Source: Cruorifilaria tuberocauda (lineage: Eukaryota > Nematoda > Chromadorea > Rhabditida > Onchocercidae). From it: a stretch of 64,000 nt of DNA. The stretch covers positions 40,471-104,470 of the forward strand of contig JABVXU010000181.1 in NCBI GenBank assembly GCA_013365365.1. The letters run 5' to 3'. The position numbers and the translations under genes are program-made. Positions 1 through 13,300 of this stretch are shown one piece after another. Numbering within the stretch: position 1 is the stretch's first letter; every line of letters starts with the position of its first letter. A model generated the notes under the pieces. The model was not told where the DNA came from, ran no database searches, and saw only the letters and a list, made by a program, of their open reading frames with translations.

Positions 1-934
1 CTTTTGTTATGACATATGATTAACAGAAGGCATTGACAGTAAATGTTAGAATGGACGGGTCAAATATTATAAAAGGATTGCCACTCATTCCGTTAAATAA
101 TGGATACATCGTACCTTTGCTACTTACCAAAAATTCATATTGTTAGTATTTTCATTACAATTTATCATTACAGTTAATATTATTGCTTTTATTAATTTCT
201 AAATCTTATTCGCTTCACGAAGATATTAATATTGGTTCATTTACTTCGGAAAAAAAGGAAAGAGGAATTTAGTACAAGTAGGATTTGCAACTTTTCCACC
301 TTTAACTTGGTGATGGAAATATAGAAATGCAAATGATATTAGAAAATACAAGCAGTAATCATATTTCTTCCTTATTAAAGTATTATCTTTCTCTTAACGT
401 GAATTTATAGGTATCGCTTTTTTATTTTCAAGTTTAATGCTGTCGTCATTGCCGTTCTAGTGATTTATCACTCCGTCCCTCCTCAAAGTGCAAAACGAGA
501 TGCTGGTTTAATATTATACTATGATTTTTCTAACTCAAATTTGCTCTAGTTTTGTATATCCTCTTGAGTTAACTAATTGTTTTCGGAGCTTTGCATCATG
601 CTGAAACATCATTTTCAATTTGACATGTGAAATTGTATTGAGGTTTAATTATCGAAATTCTAATAGTATTATTATGCAAATATTAGGTACGTGTGCCAAG
701 ATGAAGGAGTTGTGTAAATTTTTACGAAGGATACCAGAAAGAAACTGCAAAGTGGATATGGATGATTTGACAGTCTAACGCAAATGCTTAAAGAAATGTT
801 TTGGCGGTGGCCAAACGTTCGAATCCATTTCAATACGTTGTTAATTAGGTTTATTCGGAAGCAATTCGACGATTGTATATTGTGGATAGTTGATGTAGAA
901 TTGAGTAAATCGGTTAATATATATTTTCAGCCGT
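1..934. other. Intergenic / 5' flank of PEX3
   Basis: AT-rich sequence with no supported coding exon. The open frame running through 784-1053 overlaps PEX3 exon 1 in another frame and has no homology I recognise, so I treat it as non-coding. A typical acceptor (ATATTTTCAG, ending at 930) lies four bases before the PEX3 start and probably receives the spliced leader. Confidence 0.5.
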
Positions 935-3693
935 ATGTCAGGTGTGTGGGATTTTTTAAAGCGACACCGTGGCAAGATTTTTGCTGGAGCAATTGCAGCT
1001 GGAGGGATATTTGTTGTTCAGCAAATTTGGCGAAATTCTCCACGACAATTTAGTTCTGGTTGGAACCGTGATGCAGAATTCAATCAGACTCAGCTGAAGG
1101 TTAGTTCATTGTAGCTGTATATTTTCTAGTGTTTCGTCTCTTTTTCCTGATAGAATTTCGTCTTGCTTGGTATAAAATTTTGTATTTTGGAGATTTGAAT
1201 ATCCAATTCTAGTATCATGCAGGCTCGACGGCATTACATTTACGACACCCAGCATCGGACATGCGACATTTCAATTCAGGATTTACTGCCCAGTATAGCT
1301 AAACGAATATCATTGCATTTTGATGTAGAAACATTGATTGAGGATCTTAAAAATAATAAGGAACTCAGCAAGGAACAAAGAATTATTCGGTGGCAAGATA
1401 TTAAGGTACCGCTATTATAGAAAACCTTATATTTTGTGGTTCAGTGAACATATTTCCACACTTTGTCATCGTTCCTATGCATTACAAGGAGCATCAAATT
1501 GAAATGAAGATCGTAAATGGCGCAGGAAAGTCCTGTATCGTTTTATACACTTTGTATAAAGAAAATCAGAAATTTATAGTGTGAGGGAACAGTCTTATCG
1601 AACCATTGTTCGATCTTTGCAAACTTGATGACTCATGGATTTAACCGTTTAGCAAATGAATTATGGACTTATCATTATTAAAAACGATACGTCAGCATTT
1701 CAACTTTAATTGTGAAACTGTACAATTATTTCATCCTCATAGTGCTGCAGTACGTTTCTATTAACTTTGCTATTGCTTTTTGTAGATCAAAGCAATTGGG
1801 CGAATGGTGGCAGTTGCTTATGCATTCTCCCTAATTACTGTGACACTAAAATGTCAGATTTCAATTTTAGCTGCTCAGCTTTGCTCACTGCTTGCAGAAA
1901 AAGAATACAATTGGTGAGATTTAGCAAATAAAAATTTTCGAAATGTTCATCTCTAAAGGAAATCTTTGATTATTGAATAGTTTAAGAATTCGGTGTCTTA
2001 GTAACATTTCGGTGTGTCATGATAGATTTTCTGTGCGAATGAAAAGTAATAAGTATGACGACAGAATGCTGAAGAATTACGTCTCGTAATAATGCTGGAG
2101 CTTATTTCGTTTTTTCTGTATTTCATGCAAATATACTTCTTTCCTAACTGAAGTTTATTATATTAATGTATTGTCAGTTAATTTACTTTTTAATTTATTT
2201 TTTAGATTTATAATTACCATCACCATCGTTTTTTAGGTGGAATCAATATTTACCCGAAAATCTTAAATTTAACACTTCATTAGTGCAACTAATTTCTCCC
2301 CAAAAATGCGCTGTTGATCCGAGTTCACAACAAATTTTTTTGAGATGTTGCCAATTTTTTCTTTCCACAGGTAAGGTTTTATCGAATCTTTTATTCATTT
2401 GATATTTTTAACTATCTTCGAAAGTTAAAGAGGCCATCGACCTTATTAAAAATAAGCGGTAGAATTTAGTGTTCAAAAAATTTAGTTCATATAACTTCAA
2501 AGCTCCGTACATTCAAGGATTATTCCCATACACATGACAAATGCTATTACCATTTAGAAGTAATCCATTATACAGATTATTGACCAGGTATATATATACA
2601 TGAAGTTTGATATCCTGATAAGCTATTTATTCGGGTTTAATAGCTCATACAAACTGAATTACTGTTTTGTGTGTTTTCAACTGCATTGCACATCCACCGT
2701 AAGATGTTAAATATTAAATAAAATACTGGAAAATGCTGAAGACTTCAAATGTATCGTTTTTCAATAAATCCTGCGGTATTTTTATCTGCTTGAGATGCAC
2801 TGTACTTATTTTCTATGAAAGTTCAATATTTCGGAATCATTTTTTATCCTTAGCAGTTAATCCATCTTATACACCAAAATTATATATGATTAGGTTTGGA
2901 TAATTTATTGCAAAGAATCGAAGCTGTGTGCAAAGCGCAGTTGGAAGAGTTGGAGTTGAAAACACCAATAGATGGAGAACATCTAAAGGCAATTTTGTTA
3001 AATATCAAGAGAAGAATGGATTTGTTAGACTGCCGACATTTTTCATATCTTGTTGTTCCAAAATATGCTAATAAGGTTCCTATTACGATGTTTTTCATAC
3101 GAAATTTCTTTGACATTATATGAATTCTATATTTCGATTGATTTTATCACACATATTCTGTATTATTTTGCAGAATGGTTTTTCTTTACCAAATCTTGAT
3201 CAACTGGATGCACTTCTAAAACGTCTCGTAGAAATGTTAGAATCGACGAAATGTAAGGAAGTAACATCATCGCTGGTTGATTTTTTCTTCGATGCCGTAA
3301 TAAACGTAAGTGAAAATATCTCATTTTTTTATATTTTAAATCGTTTAACTAAAACTCTTGACCATATTTCACCGTATTTTTGTTAAGTTTTCATTTGGTG
3401 GAGGGTTTTCCTGTTTAATTGTCTTTAAAAGTTTTTTTATTGTATAAAGCAAAACTCTACTCTATTTACCATTATGAAAACCATTTTATTATATTACATT
3501 CGAATTTCAGTTTGTAAACCAACATAGTACCAATCAAGAGATGCCGTTAGCAAAAATACTACCCTTAATTACGGATAGCTTTCATACTTTATCTCGAAGT
3601 GGTTTCGATTCACCAATACAAAATATTCTTTGTTCTACCGAATTACACTCACTTTCCATGCACGTTTTTTCACTTCCTCCTGTTAAACTGTGA
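935..3693 (+). CDS. prx-3: Peroxisomal biogenesis factor 3 (PEX3/PRX-3)
   Basis: PEX3 is the peroxisomal membrane receptor that docks PEX19 and inserts peroxisomal membrane proteins. Seven exons: 935-1099, 1223-1405, 1786-1913, 2237-2370, 2894-3075, 3174-3305, 3511-3693. They join without frame error to 368 residues (human PEX3 is 373). The start MSGVWDFLKRHRGK is the basic N-terminal peroxisome-targeting signal, followed by a hydrophobic segment at residues 16-31 (IFAGAIAAGGIFVV). Exon 2 begins ARRHYIYDTQHRTC, matching the conserved PEX3 motif KARRQYHFESNQRTC. The start is chosen because it follows a trans-splice-like acceptor by four bases and matches the family N-terminus. The 3' half is less conserved, as is normal for PEX3. 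Family call is firm; the exon 7 boundary rests on frame and acceptor only. Confidence 0.9.
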
Positions 3694-4852
3694 TAATTTA
3701 TTTCTTTGTTTATAATTGCTGTTTTTAACAAATTAACATTCTTTATGATTTCAATTTAAGCAAGACAATCGCGGTTATCTTTAGTCATTAAGATCTAATG
3801 AAAAAAATTCAGTCAAATGATTAGTACGTATATTCGTTTGAGGACAGACGATAAGCAAAATTTGAAATTTCGTTCGTAGTTCTCTGGGAATTATGTTGTT
3901 TTATGTTAGCTGTTTTTATTTTTATGAAAAGTGGAACCTTTTAGGATCACGTGATTGACGCCACTTTATTTTGAATCACGGTGATTTAAAATTAGTTAAA
4001 ATGTTGTCTTGTACAGCTTCTATAAGGTGAAGGAATAATACTAACAAATAAATTTACAGTTACAATCTTAAAATGACAGAATCATGATTTCTATGTTCAT
4101 TTTCTTCAATTTATTGTACTATTACTTAATTTTCATGATTTTATATTGTTAGTAATTATGCACTGTATCTTGAGTGTACTGTGTTGTTACATTGAATATG
4201 CTACCTAAGTTGGTTTAAATTTCACTTTATCAATTCATTTTATAAAATGCTTCAAATCTTCTGAAAATCCTGCCATTCTTTGTTTTTTGAAGTAAAAGCT
4301 GTATGCCATTTGAATAGATCATTTAATTTCAATTATAAAATATTCGCGTTTTGTGAAAGCTCATGTTCATAAGACAAATAATCTGAAGGAAAGTTAGCAG
4401 GATATTCTCAAAAGTATATGATAATGGGAGAATATTTAAATAAGATATATTTCAGCCATTATTGTTCTTTTGTAATAAATCCATAGACAATATTTGATTA
4501 ACGGTTTAGAATTGGCAATATGTCGAATGTTAAATAATTTTTTGCATTTTATGCATTTGCTTCGATGAATATGTACGACGTAGGTTCATCTATATCATTA
4601 CTACTCTTTGTAAAAATATCGGAATATCAATATTGATTACGTTAAAATTATAGATTTTGTGAAAGAGCTCATCACTGTAAGTGCAGTGTTATCAATAAAG
4701 TGAAGACTTTAGAATCATTGCCAAAAAAAAAAGAAAACCATATAAATGGTTAAAGCTAATCTATAGCTTTATTATTACAAAATCATTAAAATTTGGGTTA
4801 TATCTTACCATTTTGTCCGAACACTATATTATGTGGTAATTCCAGTTGTGAT
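3694..4852. other. Intergenic region between PEX3 and the CX9C gene
   Basis: About 1.15 kb of AT-rich sequence without a supported exon. It should hold the PEX3 3' UTR and the promoter of the following gene pair. An acceptor (TTCCAG, ending 4846) near its right end is the likely trans-splice site of the next gene. Confidence 0.5.
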
Positions 4853-5241
4853 ATGCCAAATGAACGGAAACTCTATAAATATGCGACGTATTTGAGCAAT
4901 TGTTCACGTGAGGTGAGTATACGCTTCGGCTCACTTCAAAGTTTTCGGATGTTGGCTGTTTATGACCATATGGGTTTTCTGACCTTTAGACATCGCTTGT
5001 AGCATAATTGCGACTTACTGAAACGTATTAGTGACGTACATTTCTCATATTCGGGCTCAGTTTTGAGGAAAAGGTCGCATTTCTTTATTTTTTCTTATTG
5101 GTCGTAAAGAAATTTCAGGCATTCGATTACGGGAAGTGTGTCGGAGAAAAAGCCGGAAAAGTGACTCATTTGGCTTGTGAACGTGAATTTACTTCTTTAT
5201 TAAATTGTGTGAAAAAGCAGGTAGATGCATTTGGGAAATAA
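4853..5241 (+). CDS. Twin-CX9C mitochondrial protein, NDUFAF8-like
   Basis: Two exons, 4853-4912 and 5119-5241, give only 60 residues. The splice joins NCSRE to AFDYGKC, creating the first CX9C motif (C17...C27). The second is CEREFTSLLNC in the same exon 2. This is the helix-CX9C-loop-CX9C-helix layout of Mia40-dependent intermembrane-space proteins. The spacing and the residues YGKC and ACxREFxxLxxC resemble NDUFAF8 (C17orf89), a complex I assembly factor; assignment to that exact family is inference. The ATG lies six bases behind an acceptor, suggesting trans-splicing. Donor GTGAGT and acceptor TTTCAG are canonical. UTP23 starts 240 bp downstream on the same strand, with its own acceptor, so the pair could be an operon. 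Another small CX9C family (COX assembly factors) is possible. Confidence 0.75.
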
Positions 5242-5481
5242 TTTTTCTAATTCATATGTTCTCTACCTTTCCTTTCTTTCATCGTATAACTAATGCAGTA
5301 CAGATTATATGATTGATTTATTTCAAAGTTCTAGAAGATAAGCATAGAAGTTTTTAAGAGTCTTTGTTACACAGCAGTCCAGTGAGCCCTAAAACGAAAT
5401 CCTTTATTCATTTTCATTAATCTTAATCTCATTTTTCCAAGTATTTCACCGGACTTTTCAGATTCGATTAGCTTCTGTCAA

Positions 5482-6775
5482 ATGAAGGTAAAACGATACA
5501 AGCGAGCAAAGCGTATCATCTCCATTTATCGGCATAATTTCAGTTTGGAACCACCCTATAAAGTTTTGCTCGATGGTACTTTTGCTATGGCAGCATTGCA
5601 AAATAAAATTAATTTGCGAGAACAAATGCCGAAATATTTAAATGCTGTAAGTTTTTTCTATTCATTTTTCGAAACAATCTATTGTCATTGTGCATGCTTG
5701 AAATCATGCCTGTTATTGCACTGCATTATCATAACTTTATTATTCTGTTGTATTTCTGTGCGAACAGTTTACTCCATCATCTATTATTTTCATTACAACA
5801 TTATCACGAAAGATATCGTATACAATCTTTTATATTTAGGAAGTTGATATACGGGTAACCAGTTGTGTGCTTAAAGAATTGGAAAAACTAGGATCTACAT
5901 TATACGGTGCATTGCACATTTGCAAACAGTTTGATGTAAGCAAATCCCCTTATTTTCGTTTTGTTTTCAACTTTGTTGCGTTTCTTCCTCTTCTTTTCTT
6001 TTTTAGACTGTTATAGGTAATTTCAACTTTCCTGAATATTAACCGACTAGTAAAATGTTTTCAGATTGAATCGTGTCCTCATCGACCTGTTCGAACGGCA
6101 GTGGAGTGCATTAAGCATATGGCACGTCGAATGGCGCACAAAATAACGCACTTCTTTGCAACGCAGGTAACGAATCGTGTTATATCTGAATTTCCAACGG
6201 ATAATTACTTTCAAATTATAGGATAATGAACTCACGGAAGCCTTAAAACAGATTCCTGGTGTACCAATCTTATTTATCAAATATAATGCAATTTTGATCG
6301 ATAGACCTAGTCAGGCTACCATTCAGGTAAATTGTGAATTATTAAAATGATGAATCAAAATTCTAGCAATTACCTTCTATTTATCCGTCACAATTTACAT
6401 TCATTATATGGAAATGTGTTTGCCTTTTGAGCATGTTTGAGTATCAAAGCAAATATTAGTATTGCAAGTTTTAATCTCTTGGTAAGTGTATTTAAGTGCT
6501 TTTGGTTAAGATTTTGATCTGATCTTCTCTAGGAAATTGAGAAGCCGAAAGATCAATTGCTTGAAATAAGTAAACTAAAAAAGGCAGTTTTTGGTGAGTA
6601 CGAAAAGCCGAGACGGAAGCGTAAAGGTCCGAAAGGACCAAATCCTCTTTCGGTCAAGAAAAAGAAAAAAAAGATCCTGTTGACCGATATTGGTCAGAAA
6701 TTGGGACCAAATATGGAAAATGCTATCTCGAAGAGACGGCGCCGGAAAAAGAAGAAAAGAATCGAGGGACAGTAA
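5482..6775 (+). CDS. UTP23: rRNA-processing protein UTP23
   Basis: UTP23 is a nucleolar PIN-domain-like protein of the small-subunit processome that binds snR30/U17 snoRNA during 18S rRNA maturation. Five exons: 5482-5646, 5840-5935, 6065-6166, 6222-6326, 6533-6775, all phase 0, total 236 residues (human 249). Visible family signatures: the basic start MKVKRYKRAKR, then PYKVLLDGTFAMAALQ, SCVLKELEKLGSTLYGA, the Cys/His zinc cluster (SCVL, IESCPHR, CIKH) and ATQDNELTEAL...IPGVPILFI. The C-terminus (from about residue 176) is very Lys/Arg-rich, a typical nucleolar tail. The start lies 20 bp behind the acceptor GGACTTTTCAG (ending 5461), probably the spliced-leader site of a downstream operon gene. 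A poly(A) signal AATAAA is at 6826-6831. Confidence 0.9.
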
Positions 6776-9700
6776 TATAAGCCTTTACCGTTTTAGCATT
6801 ATCTTTGTATTTTTTTTCGGTTCAAAATAAACTTTTGCAATAATTTTGTTATTTTATTTTTCTTTTGCAAATTTCCGCATTAATTCTTTCAGTTTCTCTT
6901 TTTAAACTTGTCGTCAAATAAGATGAGTTCGAGCTTCAGTTAAATAGATTTACTCCTTGTGTTACTCCTATTTCGTCTCTGCAAACCTTTTCTGTTCCTA
7001 TTTTTATCGTCATTATAAAGTTGACCAAGTTCAGAGAACTTTTAGGCTAGAATAACTCTTTGGTGATAACACCGAATCAGCAGTATCCAAATGCAAAAAA
7101 GGAAGAAATAAGTTGAAACGATGAATAAGTACCTAAACTGAACAAGTTATAGCTCAAGAAAATTAAAAGTTTATTTACTGATGATCAACAACTCGTTTTT
7201 TTCGTGTGAAATAAAATATAAATAATATAAACAACACAGCTTTTATATCACATTTAGACTGCGCTGTTGGGATTTTCCAGGTAATTCACATGTCTTTTGG
7301 GAGAATCAAATGAAGAAATGGGAGAATTAAATGAAGAATTTCAAAATATCTTCAATCATGAATAATTTTGAAGTGAAGATCTCAAATCATTTTTCTTCTC
7401 TCCCATCTCCTTTATTTTCCCTCATGATTTATCAATGAATTAACTATTTAATCATTAATTATTTATTAATTTTCCTCTATTAAATTTATATTTGGTTTTT
7501 ATACCCTATAGCGGATGGTAATATCGATGACATATTATTATCTACGAGGTAAAATATTTTCCCTATTCTAATGTATATTATCTAATAGATGATTAGTAAT
7601 AAATTCTCTCTTGAATATGCTCATTTTATAGCATTTCTTCTCTCTGTCTCTTCTTAATTTCTTCATTAAATCTTTTTATAATAATCATTAAAACATTTAC
7701 GAGTGCTAACTGATAGGATAATAGCGCTGCTAGGCTATCATTCAAATTACAGCAATTGGTTGGATCGTTCAGATGCAAATGTATCCTTTCGTAATGATAT
7801 GATTCATTGTATGCCCGATATGTCGACTTTGTAAATGATATCGTAAATGTTTCCTTGTCAAATTAATAGCGCTAATTACGTTCTTATTGATTTGAATAGA
7901 TTATGACTAATTTTAAGTTGGCCAATATTTTTTCATTTTTTTTAATCTCACTTTTATTTATCAATTCAATCTAAAATTATTCCCGCTATTACTGGTTTGT
8001 ACAATTTAGATATCGAGTGAAGAATATGGTAAATTATTATAACTTATCCTATCTTTCCATAATTATTTGAATTAGTTTACATCATTCATAAATTTTCACA
8101 TATTCCTCTGCATGCTTATCGGAGAAGGAAAAGTAAACTGTAATACTAATGTAATAATTCATATATTTGACAGCTTACATTGAAATATTTCCTTCTTCTT
8201 TCACCAGCTAAGCTAAAAAAAGTATCTTCATTTGAAACCTGTAAAATGTGTTATTGAATAACGCGTGAATAAATCATGAGCGCTAGAGATTCATGAATCA
8301 TGAGATTCATGTGAAAAGAATTCATCAAGTATATTATTTAATGGCTAATCATTGATATATCAAAAAATACTGATAATAAAGATGGTATGTAGTGACCGCT
8401 AGTGATCATTAGATTTAAATTTTCCACTTGTAAATTACTTATGATCATGGATGTCTTTGTTTGAAGAAATCGCTAAAGGAACATCTGCTTCCTACTAACG
8501 AACTCAAATGATGGAGGTTTATTGGTATTGAAGTAAAACGATACATATGCTTATATATGTATGTGTGAAGGCAGGAAGGGAAATGTGCTGTAGCTAGTAC
8601 AATTCCCTTTAACAATTGTTTTCATTTAATTATAGATTTAATTATCCTAATAGTATCCTTGTTTCATAATTCAATTTTAGTTTAAAGACACATAATCGCA
8701 AATATAAATTAGGATGGAGTCAAGGGTCAAGCTAAGATCATCTTCTAACATTTATTTTGATATTTAAATTTGTTCTAATTGTACAAGCTTGTCACTATTT
8801 CATCAATTGATTTAAGTAATGCAACGTAGTCTATTAATTATCTTGCAGTCAGCTGTTTTCAAAAAGTTTCAAATTTTAAAAGAAATGACAAATTCATCAA
8901 AAAAATTTTATGTCTTTTAAGTGATTCAGCCGCCTATGTATTGTGTGATAATTAAAATAATTCACTCAATCATGTGATCCGTATCAGCTGTTTTATTTCT
9001 CATTTTTATTATTTTCATTTAATTTAATATTATTTGATACAATATATTGTGATATTATTATTATATACCCCTATTCCTCCTTATCACTGAATGATAAAAT
9101 AATTCTCCATGTGTTGAAATACACGAATTGCTATCGTTTTCTTATTTTATACTGAAGACAAAAATTCCCTATTCACGAAAAAGTTTTTATTGATTAGTTT
9201 TTTCCTAAAAAAAAAAAAGACAAATACAAATTTGAAACATTTGAGATTCATATCTATCACAAGGATAAATTCTTAAAATGAATAGCTAATTAGTCTAGCA
9301 ACTATCTGATATGCTTTGTCTTTTAATAACTTTTTTTAAAATTAAAAAATCACTTACATCTTAAAATGGAAATACTGAATATGCTGATCCTTTTCTATGC
9401 GTATATTACGTCGCCCCGTTGAGGTAACTTTCACTCACTTTCCTATCTTCTTCTCTCTTCCTCAGTCTCTCTCAAAAATTAACATTTTAATTTCGACAAT
9501 AATTGAACTCCTTCTTTCCTCTATTACAATGATCTTAGATGTTGAAGCACTTTTTTTTTTGTTTTAATTTTTTGCTTCATTTTGAAATTTCAGATCAATC
9601 CTAGATCAATTCACTTCAATTACAATTACCGTTTAGCTCATCCTGAAAATTAGCAACTTCCAAATTTACTCATTTCTTAGATTAATTATCACATTACTAC

Positions 9701-10379
9701 TGTTTGGAAGTTATTTTGTAATGTTGCCTGTGATTTAAATTGAAAATTATAGCTGTGAGTGAAATTTGTAAGAATTTCTGTACACACAATGTGCACAAAT
9801 GTATATTGAGAGGAATCATTCCCTGCGGGATGTCTCTCTTTTTCCTCTTGAAATTGCTTTATTTCACTATCCTCAAATTTTACTCATTTCTATTGTTTCA
9901 TTGTCCTTATCTTCTTTCTCTCACACTCCTATATATTGATTAACTCTATTAAATTCGAAATTCTGATTTGAATAATTTCACAATTTCATTTGTAAAATTT
10001 CTTGACTAATGAATAGTGTAAGAAAGTATTCCTCGTTCCTCGTTCATCTGTCACCTAGAACTCTCAGGATGGATCTAAATAAAAATATACTTTATGAGGC
10101 AAACATTTAATTATTCTTAATTTCAGAATAAACTACTATACGATAAAATTCTATTTATTATTTCTTCATTTAATTTTTTTTCATTATACTATCATGCAAT
10201 CCTATTACTCGTTAAATGATTGCCACAAACGATGTTTAAGCTTTTTTGAAATTACCACTATCACTCATTTCATTTTGTTTTTAATTTTTTTTTTCAGGAA
10301 GAAAATTTATGTTAAGAAAGATTTTAATGAACCACTGGGCTGAAAGCAACTGCAGTAAAATAGTTGAAAATAGTATCAA
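6776..10379. other. Long intergenic region between UTP23 and lin-18
   Basis: About 3.6 kb of AT-rich DNA with no coding exon I can support. It contains the UTP23 poly(A) signal, a 21-bp tandem duplication (7299-7340), poly-A/T runs, and the probable 5' control region of lin-18. A strong acceptor with an all-T tract (ending 10297) precedes the lin-18 start by 82 bp and may be its trans-splice site. Confidence 0.5.
7299..7340. repeat. 21-bp tandem duplication
   Basis: The unit GGGAGAATCAAATGAAGAAAT is followed directly by a copy differing at two positions. It lies in intergenic DNA; no function is suggested. Confidence 0.7.
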
Positions 10380-13300
10380 ATGAAGTGGATATTTATTATC
10401 ACTCTACAAATACTATTCTTCAATCGTTTCATACATTCAATGATCAATTTATTCATTACTAAAACTGAAATGGATCGAACTTTAGGTAGAAAATGAAAAT
10501 TTTAAATTTGCCATCTGTTGTGTTTTGTCGCTTACTTATTTTTTACTACAAATTTTATTACTTATTCATTTTTTTTTCTACAGGTTAGTGTTGGAATGGA
10601 ATGAAGTTTTTCAAAAAGATTATTCATGTTCAATGATTATTTTCATTAAAATTTGTTTGTTATTAAAAAATGGGATAGAATTACAGGTTTGGATGTGCAA
10701 TTGAATTTCATCGAAAATGGTATTGTCAATTTGTATTCTGTCAAATTTCCCTATCGAATCAATAGTAGCATTTCTCATGTGCAATTTTCTTGGAATACAA
10801 AAGTTCTTAACCGACCGGTTAATTCTTATTTCAATAAATTTTGAAATTGTTAATGTAATTAAGAGGACTGATATAAACGATGATAAATACACAAGCAGTT
10901 AAAATACGTTTCATAATAAATATTTAATGTCTTTTTTAAACTGTTATCCATGAAATACCTTCAGTCAAATCTTCCTCTTTTAACTAGTTGAACGATAAAA
11001 TGAATTTAAATCAGCATTTACTCACTTCTCATCTCTTCTGGTACTCCTGTTGCCTGAAAACGGAAAGTATTCTCAATTGCAGGTGCATTATACAATACGA
11101 ATAGTATCACATGATAGTGCCGTGATGCCATTACTTCAAATTCCATCTAGTGGAAAAGTTCCATTGAAAACGGAAAGTTAGTTTTATTTCGATTGTCAAG
11201 CATATGAATATTGCTAAATACTTTAGTTAAGTATAGTAGATTGTTTCTGATGTTCAGCTTTTTTTTTTTGTTCAATCACTAAATTATCAAAAGATCCTTG
11301 CTGATAATTTGAGACATTCATAATTAATCATTATAAATAATTACTAATGAAAATTTTGTTTCATAGTTAAACTTGCTCGAACTTGAAATTTTTACTTCTA
11401 AGATTTCTTAGTTAGTTTTACACAAAAGGAAAAAAGTCGTTTTAGCATTCAACATTGAGTATCGATGTACTGGAATCAAGACTGGCAAATTCGACATTCA
11501 AATTAATTTCAATTTTGATTGGCCTTCCAGTACAAATCAAACAAATGTTTCATTAAAGCAGGAAAAATTATGCATGGCTCGAGCATTGCGTCCCGCTTAC
11601 TCCGGTATGTTTTCCCATGAACTAATTTATTTCATTAATTAGCTCTTCTTCACTTCAGTCTTAACTTATATTTCATGAATTATAAATGAGAAGAAAGCAA
11701 ATTTAATTTATTAGGCTTACTTATGCATATTATCTAACATTACTTTACAATATTTAAAATGTCATAAATTATATTCATTTCATTGCATTGTTAAAGAAGT
11801 TTCTATTTGCGAATGAAAAGAACGCATAATAAGGCAAAGGTTATTTTGCTACAATGCGAATTGCTGTTTCAATTAATTAAAGTTGTTATTTATTTACATT
11901 ATGTAAATTATATTAGGTTTTTAATATTTATAATTAATTAATGTTTATAATATTTAATATTTAATATTTATAATTAATTAATGAAATGTTTCTTGAAAAC
12001 GAATAATATTTACGTTATAGTGAAAAGGTAAAAGGTAAAAGGTGAAAGAGAATGATAAATTCATATATTCCTCAGTTTCATGTAGTTAGAAGTACCATAA
12101 ATGCTAAATGTGTTAGTTAATTAATTCGAAGCAAAACCGACGACGTGGAATTTTTAGTAAAAAATTCTTTGTAATTCGCCACTTTTTAAAAATTTCATTG
12201 TCCCTTAAGGAATTTTAACTCTCTACGAAGAGAGAGGGAGAGAGAGGGGAAGCTAAAGGATGTGTTTGCAATAGGAGGAAGAGGAAAGTAAGAGAGAAAG
12301 GACAGAGAAGGATCAAATCCTTTCTCTTCAATTTTCTTTTTTGCATTATTCGCGGACGATTACATCTTCCCTTGTACTGTTCCTCTCTCAAACTGTGATA
12401 AATAATTCTTCCTTTCTTTCTTTCTTCATTGTACTCTCACTCTTTCTCTCCTTTTATTAATTAATTAAATGATCCATTACAAATCGTTCCATCATTTTTA
12501 ATTCTAATTTTGCAATCGAATCATTTTGCTACCTCCGAGAGAGATAAATGGCTTTTGATGGCCCTTTTGTATTTATACGGATTCTGCGAGTAAATTAACA
12601 TCTGCTAGCATGGTTAAACCATCAAATTTTAACTGTGGTCAGTTTCTACTCTTTACTCTTTTCCAATAGAATTCAAACTTATATCAGAGATATAAATCTT
12701 TTCTATTATTTAATAATTCTAAGTATCTTTAGTTAGTGCAAGTTAATATTAGTTTTTAATAAAACAGGTAACATCAAACAGGTTTTTTTATCTATTTGGA
12801 AAAAGTCGGGAAGTGTATGTTCTGCAGAAATTCATTACGTAAATGATTTATTATTGTTGGCATCAAAGAACAAAGCAATCATCGCAGGATCGCTTATAAA
12901 ATAATATCGAAAAATGAAATGACGTACAGATTGTTATCATTAAATTGTTTTGAGATGATTTCACTAGATAAAATTGTAATCAGGAAAAGGCATTACGAAA
13001 TATCACAGATAATTACTTAGAAAACAGTTTATTCTAGTTGTTTAAATATCAGAGTTACATTTCACCTAACTCAAGTGTTTGGTATGAGAAAAAAATCTCC
13101 TTGAAGGGAAACACATATCTCATGCATATGTAAATTACATCAAATCATTTTTAAATGAAAAAAGTATCATGCATTCAACTGATGCTTCTAATCTCATCAA
13201 TATTTGCTAACTATAGGTTGAGAATTTTTTCTAATTTTTCAAAAAATTTTTAATACAATGTTATAGGAAAGAAAAAGAAAAGGTATAAAAAATAGTTTTA

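Noticed and set aside
784..1053. Open frame of 89 codons upstream of and overlapping PEX3 exon 1
   Set aside because: It starts in the outron and overlaps the well-supported PEX3 exon 1 in another frame, with no donor or homology.
9740..9943. Leucine/phenylalanine-rich open frame resembling a signal peptide for lin-18
   Set aside because: No ATG and no in-phase donor; the true lin-18 signal exon at 10380-10485 fits both phase and RYK alignment.
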